This document shows, one piece after another, positions 56,266-64,000 of a stretch of DNA of 64,000 bases (position 1 is its first letter; every line of letters starts with the position of its first letter). A model generated the notes under the pieces. The model was not told where the DNA came from. It did not search any database and saw only the letters and a list, made by a program, of their open reading frames with translations. The position numbers and the translations under genes were made by a program. This DNA comes from Cordilura impudica (lineage: Eukaryota; Arthropoda; Insecta; Diptera; Scathophagidae): contig OY821518.1 of NCBI GenBank assembly GCA_963682025.1, forward strand, positions 305,015,429 through 305,079,428, read 5' to 3'.

Positions 56266-56945
56266 CAAGTAAGAAAATTGTAAGCGACCTAGACCAGCTA
56301 TGCGATACCCTATACCATCCGTTTAGAGAGTGGGTCTCAGGTCCAACTAATTGGATGTAGATAATACAAATAAATTAAATATATTTAAGTTCTTTGCTTG
56401 CAGATATTAAAAAGTTCATATCGGAGGCTAGGACTAGGTCAAAAAATGGACCGATCCTGACGACATTTGGCAAAGTTATTTATTTTTGCAATAACTTTGT
56501 TTTTTGGTAGAATTAAGTGAAGATGGGGGGGCAATGACTAAGAAGCCTTCTACAAGGTTTATTTTTTGAATACTGATTAATGGGTGTAATAAGCACAAAT
56601 AAAGTTAATTTGATCTAGAGCTCTATGATAATTTGAGTCTTAAGGCAATTTAAGTCAATCTCATAGGGGTCATTTGTATGGGGACTAACTCTGAACATCA
56701 TCCGATTTTTACCGATTTCAATACCGTTCGTTCTATGGCCAAAAGGAATTTATATATCAATATGTATTCACATTTGCGACCTGTAGCTTGATTAAAAGGT
56801 TAACATGGACACATGCGGACTGACAGACGGACGGACGAGCATAGCGAAATCGACTCAGAAAGAGATTCTGAGTCGATCGGTATAATAAAAGATGCATATA
56901 GTTCATATTTTTTTGGTAGTTACAAACCTTTAGTTTTCGAACCAG
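56266..56945 (+). repeat. HINE-A element, diverged
   Basis: AACAAGTAAGAAAATTGTAA head, GACCTAGACC, ATACCCTATACCATCCG, GGACCGATCCTGACGA, GACAGACGGACGGACG tract at about 56820, AAAGAGATTCTGAGTCGATC; the GGTATAGGG tail is lost. Older than the 54191 copy by eye. Confidence 0.8.
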
Positions 56946-57009
56946 GTTTATGTGTACTAAAACACAGGCGAACGTCGTTAAATCGTCTGAGAAAGTGATT
57001 TAGGATCAA

Positions 57010-57180
57010 TCGGCAAGGGAGGGTATTTTTTTATTAGAGGAATCCCATTTTAAAGGGTAGTTTTTTAAAAGAGTATAATTTTTAAACTAAAGGGCACATT
57101 TTAAAAAATAGGGTACTTTTTTTAAAAAAAGGGGTAATATTTTAAAAAACCAGATTTTTTTTTTTTTTAAAGGATAACTT
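57010..57180. repeat. Degenerate minisatellite of GGGTA-T(n)-A(n) units
   Basis: Units such as AAAGGGTAGTTTTTTAAAA, AAATAGGGTACTTTTTTTAA and AAAAAGGGGTAATATTTTAA repeat about five times with irregular spacing. Similar units occur near 60660-60730. Low-complexity sequence. Confidence 0.5.
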
Positions 57181-57284
57181 TAAAAAAAAATTGAATTTAC
57201 TTGTAATGGTTGAGCTAAAACTTAATTGGGCTCAAGATCAAATGTTTTCATTTTCACTAAAGCAAATAAACATTGGCACATATG

Positions 57285-57854
57285 TATATGGGGGATTTCA
57301 TGTCAAGTGCACCAACTTTTGAAACCGATGTCTTCCGATCGGGATGAAATTTGCACCAAGCTTAGTCCTATTGGATAGTAGTTTAGACACGTTTTTTCAA
57401 CAAGATCGGGCCAGATCTCTCAGAGTTAGAGGGGATCAAAATTTGACATTTTGGCCAAACAGGTGTTTTTTCTCATCCATGTAACTTATTACCTATTGTT
57501 CCCAGAAAATTTTCTCCCAAACAATTTAGATAGCTATTTCTTCAATATTTCGGAAAAAATACTTTAAAAAAAAATATGTAGACTTTTTTTTTTTGCTAAA
57601 TTAAAGCATTTTTTGCCTTTTTTTTCATAAGAAAGCTTAGGATTTTTCCTTTAAGAGCTTTTTGGTCGCTTAGTGGGATGGGAGTGGGATATCTATCAAA
57701 ATAAATGTTTTGTAACTCAAGACAACGGTTTTTCCATTTTTCACAAATGCACTATTTTGAATTTTTCCCGATTTGTGTCTAAAACCTTACAAATAAAACT
57801 TATACTGAGAAACTAGACAAACTAAACTTTCCGAAGGTATGTAACATACCTTCA
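57285..57854 (+). repeat. Left long terminal inverted repeat
   Basis: Begins TATATGGGGGATTTCATGTC and ends around AGGTATGTAACATACCTT, itself a small palindrome. It contains a segment (about 57400-57525, GACACGTTTTTTCAACAAGA onward) absent from the right repeat. Confidence 0.85.
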
Positions 57855-57871
57855 TAACATAACAGAAGAGA

Positions 57872-59170
57872 ATGGTTATCTGTAACCTGAAAGAGTTATT
57901 TGCAACGTTTCAATCTGAACACGAGGATGTTAGAATTGGCTTCACGAAATTAACCCAAATGAGGCCAAAACATCGCGTTTTGGCAGCAGGCAGCGGAACT
58001 CACACAGTATGCGTTTGCATTTACCATGAATATGTTAAACTGATGTTGAAGGAAATCAACTTAAAGTATTTAACAGATGATTCGGCAGAAGATTTACACG
58101 ATTACCGCGATTGCCTTAAATTGACTATATGTCCTAATGCAACAACTTCGTGCCACTTAGGTGAATGTACCAATTGCCCGAAAACCACATTCATCAAAGA
58201 AAATTTAATCAACTCTTTAGATCGAGAATATATAGAGGAGGTCAAATTTGATTCTTGGATTCAGACTGACAGATGCACATTGAAAACAATCATTTTAAAT
58301 GTGGATGATTTTGTGGAAGAAATGTGTACAGGATTGCTAAACTTGAGAAAATGGTCATTCTTCAAGGATTTGAAGATACATTTGAAGTCTGGCGAATTCG
58401 TTATTTCATATGATTTCGCAGAAAACTATAAATATGTTCTTCAGGATGCCATACAAGCATTCCACTTCAATAACGACCAAGCAACTATATTCACAGTAGT
58501 TATTTACTACATGAAAGATGAAAAACTGGAACACAAAAGTATGGCAATCATATCCGACGATTTAAAACATGATACCGTTGCAGTTTATGAGTACCAGAAG
58601 AGAATTCTAAAATTTCTAAAATCTAAATTTACAGTAAAGAAGGTATACTACGTTTCGGACGGAGCTCGTCAACATTTTAAAAACAAAAGTAGCTTGGCAA
58701 ATCTTATGGCCCATGAAAAAGATTTTGGAATGCCAGCTGAGTGGCATTTTCATCCTACTGCTCATGGTAAAGGAGCATGTGATGGTATTGGAGCAAACCT
58801 TAAAAGAAATGCAGCGAAGTATAGCCTCCAGTGCTCTCATCAAGATCGCATCTTAGATGCGACTGCTTTATTCCATTGGGCAAAGAGTTATTGTAAAGAA
58901 ACTAAAATAGTTTTTAGTAGCAAAGAGGATCATCAGGAAACATTGAAAATGCTGAAGAGCAGATTCGATGCTGCGGTAACAATCGATGGCACCGCTCAAT
59001 ACCATGCCTTTATACCGCTTGTCGATGGAAGACCCAAGTTGAAAAAGTTTTCTGCCTCTATTCAATGCGATTTCTTTCCAAAGACAACCAATAAACCAGC
59101 AGCGAAATCAACAGCTGAACCTAGTAACGCCAAGAAAGGATTGACAAAAAAACGCAGTCTGGGTATTTAA
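57872..59170 (+). CDS. Intact 432-codon transposase-like protein of the long-TIR element
   Basis: Starts at ATG 57872; the next in-frame codons upstream are Gln-Lys-Arg then a stop, and the left repeat ends 18 bases before the ATG. Visible motifs: SGTHTVCVC (41-49), a zinc-like CPNA...CHLGECTNC cluster (87-102), VISYDFAENYKYVLQDAIQ (178-194), FHFNNDQATIFTVVIYYM (197-214), YYVSDGARQHFKN (259-271), AEWHFHPTAHGKGACDGIG (289-307), Lys-rich tail. DFAEN (Asp181), SDGA (Asp263) and CDG (Asp304) are candidate acidic active-site residues. I recall the same motif set in large multi-copy arthropod and cnidarian protein families thought to be transposases, which are longer at the N-terminus. This copy begins exactly inside the conserved part, so it may be N-terminally truncated. 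No stop or frameshift is present. The RNase H-like fold is inferred. Confidence 0.85.
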   Translation: MVICNLKELFATFQSEHEDVRIGFTKLTQMRPKHRVLAAGSGTHTVCVCIYHEYVKLMLKEINLKYLTDDSAEDLHDYRDCLKLTICPNATTSCHLGECTNCPKTTFIKENLINSLDREYIEEVKFDSWIQTDRCTLKTIILNVDDFVEEMCTGLLNLRKWSFFKDLKIHLKSGEFVISYDFAENYKYVLQDAIQAFHFNNDQATIFTVVIYYMKDEKLEHKSMAIISDDLKHDTVAVYEYQKRILKFLKSKFTVKKVYYVSDGARQHFKNKSSLANLMAHEKDFGMPAEWHFHPTAHGKGACDGIGANLKRNAAKYSLQCSHQDRILDATALFHWAKSYCKETKIVFSSKEDHQETLKMLKSRFDAAVTIDGTAQYHAFIPLVDGRPKLKKFSASIQCDFFPKTTNKPAAKSTAEPSNAKKGLTKKRSLGI

Positions 59171-59436
59171 AAATTTACAAGACTTAAATACTTCATCAGC
59201 TACAATAAATTAAGTATAAAAATAGTTATGATATAAATGGATCTAATGCAATTAAGACTAAATTTTAATAAATTATTTATCTTTTTATTTTTAATAATAT
59301 TATTATACATTAATTTAATTATTATTAAAAATAATTAAAAAATAATAATTTTTCAACATTTCTATAGAAAAAAGCGATTTTTTCCTGAGGTTAACATATT
59401 CTGAGTATTACAGTATCGAGGGTATAAAGTTTTAGT

Positions 59437-59891
59437 TAGGTATGTTATATACCTTCGGAAAGTTTAGTTTGTCAAGTTTCTCAGTATAAATTTTATTTGT
59501 AAGGTTTTAGACACAAATCGGGAAAAATTCAAAATAGTGCATTTGTGAAAAATTGAAAAACCGTTGTCTTGAGTTACAAAACATTTATTTTGATAGATAT
59601 CCCACTCCCATCCCACTAAACGACCAAAAAGTTCTTAAAGGAAAAATCCTAAGCTTTCTTATAATAAAAATAAAAAAAAAATGCCCTTTTTGAAAAAAAG
59701 CCAAAAATGTTTTAATTTAACAAGAAAAAGTCTACAAAATTTTTTTTTTTAAAGTATTTTTTTCCGAAATACTGAAGATATAGCTATCTAAACTCTACTA
59801 CTCAGTAGGACTAACCTTGGTGCAAATTTCATCCCGATCGGAAGACATCGGTTTCAAAAGTTGGTGCACTTGACATGAAATCCCCCATATA
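59437..59891 (-). repeat. Right long terminal inverted repeat
   Basis: Reverse complement of the left repeat, from TTAGGTATGTTATATACCTT to TGACATGAAATCCCCCATAT. Compared with the left one it lacks ~130 bp and has a short TTATAATAAAAATAAAA insertion. Confidence 0.85.
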
Positions 59892-62800
59892 TCAAAGAAT
59901 TTATCTATATTCTGCATGACAGGTTATACAGCTGTTTCGGGTCGAGTCACCAACTCAGTAGATAATTTGTGTGGTGAAAAGTTTAATTCATATACCTTTG
60001 TTATAAAACCAATGTAATGCAAAGAGTAATACGATTTAACCTTTTTATTTAAATTAAAGACATTTGATCTCGAGCCTGATCAAATTCTAACTTAATCTTT
60101 AAAATGATAAAGATCGAAAATAAGATTTTTATTTTATAGAAGTTAATAAAATTAAATTTACTTCTTAAAAAAAAAGATTTTCTGATAAAAATTTACTTTT
60201 TCAAAAATGTTATTTGTGTAAGGGTCGACGTTCTTAAACAAAAAACTCGGTTCTTTTTTATTATTTAAATTTCTAAAATTTTAGTTCTTTATTTTAATTT
60301 ATTACAATTTTTATTTTGTGTTCTTAGTTTTAGGTTATGTTATGTTAAAATTGTCACTTTTAATATTTGTTTAAACTCTAATTTGTTTTCAAATGTTTTT
60401 GGTTCTATATAAATGTTTTAATGTTTTTGGGTTTTTATTTTATTTAATGTCACTGTTCACTATAAAAATTTATCTTCACTCATCAAGGTTTTATATTGTG
60501 TGATGTTCAAAGAATTTAACTAGAGTGTCTTATATTAAAATATGTACAACCTAGTAAGTGAACAAACATGATAAAAAAAAAGAGAGCAATTATCTTTCAG
60601 ATTAGTGATGGGTGAAAACAGTGACGGAAAATTTGAATGAAGTTGGGGCATCTCTAAACATTATTTTTTTAAAAGTACTTTTTTTAAGGTATTTTTTAAA
60701 GGTAGTTTTTAAAAAGGTACCCTTTAAATATGCTAATTTTTTTAAGAAATTAATTTTTTGCAGAGAAATATTCTTTTTGAAAACTGCATACTTTTTAGGG
60801 GTTATATTTTTTCTTTCATCTTTACGATTTTCTTTATTATATCGGGATAACGATAACGAATATGTGAAAATATTAGCAAATTCTACAAATACAACGACTA
60901 CAACAATAAGGAAAATTACAAAATATAACTTAAGAAAAACAACAACAGCATTGAACTTTTTTTCACATTTTAATTCAGACCGATTTCGAATAACAACTCC
61001 TTTAGGATCTTACTAAACGATTTTATGCAAAAACGAAAATTCTAACTTAGTTATTAGGCATGTGATTTTTTAAAATTATTTTATAAAATAAATTTTTCTT
61101 ATTAATATTTTAAAAATATTTTTTTTCAGAAATTTGTATAATAATATGTTGACTTTTTCGTTATCGTTTATATCTGGAGGGAATTTGCTAATTTTTACTA
61201 CATTATGGCTCCTGATAAACGCAATAGATCACCTCTTCATGTTATAAGGTAAGTTAAAATCAAATCTATTAAATTAAGTGAGGAATTTGTTCCTCTTTCC
61301 ATTCCGTTAAGTCAAGAGTTATGGATCAATAAAGTTGTGCATTGTTTTCATTATTAACACCACCGAGGTACAGTTCCATTTAAAAATCTATTTTTTTAGC
61401 CTCAATCTAAACCAAATTAATCGGGGAGGTGAGAAAATATAATTTAGCATTTTCCATATAATTCATATATTCGACCATGTTCAAGTTTTTTTTTTTTTTT
61501 TTTTTTTGATTCATTTAATGCATAAAAATACATGTGTTACAATTAAGTTATAATTTTTTTAATAGTAACAGCATCTTTAGCGACATCAATATCAACCATG
61601 AATTCAATAATAAAGTCAAGACCAACAATAAAACGTACTCGTCGCATAAATATATACAGAGAAAACTAGGAATAAATGGAAAATAAAATTTAATTAAATT
61701 TTTTGTCACTGCTATTTCTGTTGTGTTGCTCGAGTTATTGTTGTCGTACCCCAAATAAAAATTACATATTAAACAAATAAATTAATGATCAACTTGTAGT
61801 AGACGAAGTAGGAGAATCTGTTAAATATGTTACTGTATATATATTTTCTTTTGTTCTTTCATACTTCAAAACTTTGAAATTGTTTTGGCAACACATATGT
61901 TGCCACTTCACATACATATAAATATATACTTGCAAACATTTTCAAATGTTTTTTTTCATAGCTTCAGTAATTGCGACAATTTCGTTTTAAATACCCTACA
62001 CCTTATCATTTTGATTATGTTCTACAATTTGATTCTCATAAATTTTATTTAATAATTTAACAGTTACTGTTCAAAATTATCGAAGAGTAGCTTACACATT
62101 CAAAAAATTAAAATTTCTAAGTTAAATTTCGGTTTGTAAAAAGTTCGATAATCACAATGGATCTATCTCTCTGTGTATAGATGTATGTCTGCAGATTTAT
62201 AGTGTTCAGCGTATTTGTAACAAGCAGATTCAGATCTTCTTGATTCACTTATTCTTGTTGACAAAAAAAATTGCAATTCTGAAATAAAAAATAAATATAT
62301 AATTTAAAATAAATTATAAAATTAAAAAAAAAACATCGGTTGATGACAGTATTTGCAAAAAAAATTTTTTGGGTTTTGCAATATCATCAAATTACTGATT
62401 AATGCTTTGTGTCATACAACTTCTGCAGCAAAGTTGAATATTAAATTCGTAGTTGAATTTTGTTTTTGCAATACATTTTCTTGAAAAACATCCGTACTGC
62501 ATGTGTATTAGAACGAAAACAAACTCATATTCATATTCTCTCACAAGTGTGTTTGAATGCATTTAATTTCAGACACACACATACATGCATGTTTATATGA
62601 AATTTTAACTTACTATTCATACTTTAAGTACAACCCATTGCGCCAAAGCACTTAATTAATTAATTAAGCTGTGATTTCATGACACAAACCAATGCTTTTT
62701 GTTTTCAAGCGAATGTCGTCTATTGGAAAATAAACCCAACAAACATCAATTTCAGCCTTTGAGAAATTTTGATATTTTCACTAGAGAATTAATGTATTTT

Positions 62801-63249
62801 AAAGCATATATCTGTGTTTGACATTTATTATTTTTTAAAATCATTTCCGATTTAAGAATTTGGAAAATGTATTATTGATACGAAATTAAAGTCTGGAAAT
62901 CTAAAGACTAAAAAATAAGTCTAAAAATATTTGAAAATATTTATTACAAACAAGACAGTATTATTGGGAATGCTGTTTGTCTTCAATCGACAACTATACT
63001 TTTTTAAAATTTTTATCAATCGTATGATTTTATTTTAGAACTTGCTATAAAATCGTTATATAATGTTCTGGTATATATAATAGATGAGCTGTTATTTATT
63101 TGTATATTTTCATAAAAATAAATGTAGATTAGAAATATTCACAAGGTTCTTTTATTTGCGTCAACAATTTTACGGCATTTATTTATTTAAATGATTCCGT
63201 GTTGTTTTATAAATCAATTTATTCAAAATTAATGTTTACAATTATATAT
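59892..63249. other. Long AT-rich stretch without recognised gene
   Basis: No transposon protein or repeat family confidently recognised. ORFs such as 60612-61016 are Phe/Lys/Thr-rich translations of low-complexity DNA. A T22 tract at 61486-61507 could be the tail of a minus-strand retrocopy. Just beyond it, the minus strand contains a short VRFIVGLDFIIEFMVDIDVA reading that vaguely resembles the end of a retroelement protease, too short to call. Confidence 0.4.
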
Positions 63250-63369
63250 ACCAGTATATCCCAGCCCTCGAAATTCGAGTTAAAATTCTAGGAAATTTTA
63301 TTTTTTTCATTTAATAAATTATTTTATAAGACCCTAAAGGTATGCTAATCAATTTTAAGTAATTCGCAG
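63250..63369 (+). repeat. CTAG-1 head, interrupted by a LINE
   Basis: TATCCCAGCCCTCGAAATTC, CTAGGAAATTTTATTTTTTT, GGTATGCTAATCAATTTTAA, then cut at 63369 by the poly-T of a minus-strand LINE where other copies continue GCCAATTCACA. Confidence 0.8.
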
Positions 63370-64000
63370 TTTTTTTTTTTTTTTTTTTTATTAATATTTA
63401 TTTACAAGGAATATAATATTTACATTTTTTTGATTAATGCCTCAGCACCAAAATGACATTTGAGAGGCAAGAAGGCAACTAGTGTAAGCTGTTTACATAA
63501 TAATACTTATTACTTGCAATAAAAAATTTACAAATTTAGTTTTACGAAAGAAGTGTTTCTAGATTATTTAATAAAAATCGTTTAAGTTCAGTTTTAAATG
63601 AAGAAAAAGAAAATATACTCTTAAGCGATATTGGCAACATATTAAATTCAACAGGTCCAGCAAAACGTATTCGTTGTTTGGATAACTCCAGGCGGCATCT
63701 TGATACGCTTATATTTTGACTCTGTCTAGTGATCCTATGCGTGACCTGTACATTTCGTTGAAATTGAATTGAATAATTGCCAATTCCATTGATAGATTTA
63801 AATATAAATTTAATTAGCTGCATTTTGTATAACCCTCTAACACGAAGAACATTTAGAGTAAAATTTCGAAAAAGGTCTAATGTATGATATCGCCTTGGTA
63901 GATTGAAAACTAATTTTAGGGCTTTGTTTTGAGCTGACTGAAGAGACTTTAATGAAACACTGTTTCTTTATCCATATATTACAGGAAGATAAGTCAGATG
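63370..64000 (-). pseudogene. LINE (non-LTR) ORF2 C-terminus and 3' end, running off the window
   Basis: T20 at 63370-63389 is the poly-A tail. Upstream on the minus strand (63542-64000) the reading gives NSVSLKSLQSAQNKALKLVF, NLPRRYHTLDLFRNFTLNVL, RVRGLYKMQLIKFIFKSING, then QNISVSRCRLELSKQRIRFA and FKTELKRFLLNN. This is the ordinary post-RT region of CR1/jockey-like ORF2 proteins. One in-frame stop after VIYG near 63970; otherwise open through the protein end at 63542. The RT lies beyond base 64000. Inserted into a CTAG-1 copy. Confidence 0.78.

Larger units (their letters stand above)
57285..59891 (+). mobile_element. DNA transposon with very long terminal inverted repeats and one gene
   Basis: Both ends start TATATGGGGGATTTCATGTC and continue as inverted repeats for 450-570 bp, through GACGATGTCTTCC-type, GGGATGGGAGTGGGATATCT and ACTTTCCGAAGGTATRTAAC blocks. 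The left repeat is 57285-57854; the right one 59437-59891 lacks a ~130-bp block present on the left. Similarity between them is high by eye, so the element is probably young. If the element proper starts at GGGGGATTTC, ATAT flanks both sides as a 4-bp target duplication; this is ambiguous because the repeat may include TATAT. A single plus-strand gene fills the middle. Superfamily not determined. Confidence 0.85.

Noticed and set aside
57285..59891. Assignment of the long-TIR element to piggyBac, Tc1/mariner or Transib
   Set aside because: Ends begin GGGGGATTTC or TATATGGGGG, not TTAA+CCC, TA or CACWRTG, and the protein lacks the motifs of those families.
60612..61016. 134-codon ORF rich in Phe, Lys and Thr
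   Set aside because: Low-complexity translation of T/A runs and ACA repeats; no domain.
61486..61754. Retroelement protease end (VGLDFI...IDVA) next to a T22 tract
   Set aside because: Only about 30 residues, no active-site DSG/DTG, and no adjoining RT; could be chance.
1..64000. tRNA, rRNA, CRISPR array or bacterial-type operon
   Set aside because: No cloverleaf with a GGTTCRANNCC box, no rRNA blocks, no regularly spaced identical repeats; the GTCC/GTCY tracts are microsatellites within HINE elements.

Overview
This is an AT-rich eukaryotic window that I read as insect, most likely a calyptrate fly (blowfly, flesh fly or house-fly relatives). The reasons are the base composition, the piggyBac/Transib/mariner/non-LTR content, and many short interspersed elements with GTCY tracts that resemble the mini-me/DINE-1 class described from dipterans. 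I found no intact host gene. Almost every recognisable coding stretch is transposon-derived and decayed. The one host-like gene trace is a decayed thrombospondin-type-1-repeat fragment at 7.5-8.0 kb. No tRNA, rRNA or CRISPR array was seen.

Names used here for repeat families: HINE-A is a ~785-bp element (head CAAGTAAG plus a GTCGGTCTAGACCGAC palindrome, a GTCC tract, tail GGTATAGGGTATAA), with at least ten copies. HINE-B and HINE-C are elements with the same head layout but different sequence. CTAG-1 is a ~380-bp element beginning ACTAGCAGA with a CTCGAAATTCGAG hairpin. CTAG-2 is an unrelated-looking element with the same kind of start and the same ATAGAT end.

Layout. 0-17 kb: short interspersed elements, the TSR gene fragment, a LINE relic, and two CTAG-2 units. 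17.7-22.5 kb: two copies of a 275-bp MITE, a 1.9-kb internally deleted piggyBac (18158-20034), the 5' part of a LINE carrying a PIF/Harbinger-like MITE, and a hAT scrap. 23.5-25.7 kb: a TIR-bounded element with the end of a spliced gene. 27-35 kb: LINE, mariner and HINE debris. 35372-38290: a second, larger piggyBac pseudo-element with a nested MITE. 38797-39639: a piggyBac-type MITE. 41862-45472: a whole Transib (RAG1-like) element with terminal heptamers and a 5-bp GGGCG target duplication. 47-57 kb: a mariner-like relic, LINE fragments, a foldback element and HINE copies. 57285-59891: a 2.6-kb transposon with ~450-570-bp inverted repeats around one intact 432-codon gene. 60-64 kb: mostly featureless AT-rich DNA, then a LINE 3' end inserted into a CTAG-1 copy.

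The strongest items are the Transib element, whose reading frame retains all recognisable RAG1-core residues with one frameshift, and the long-TIR element with an open gene of a transposase-like family. The rest documents repeated nesting: MITE in piggyBac, MITE in LINE, LINE in CTAG-1, HINE fragment in Transib.
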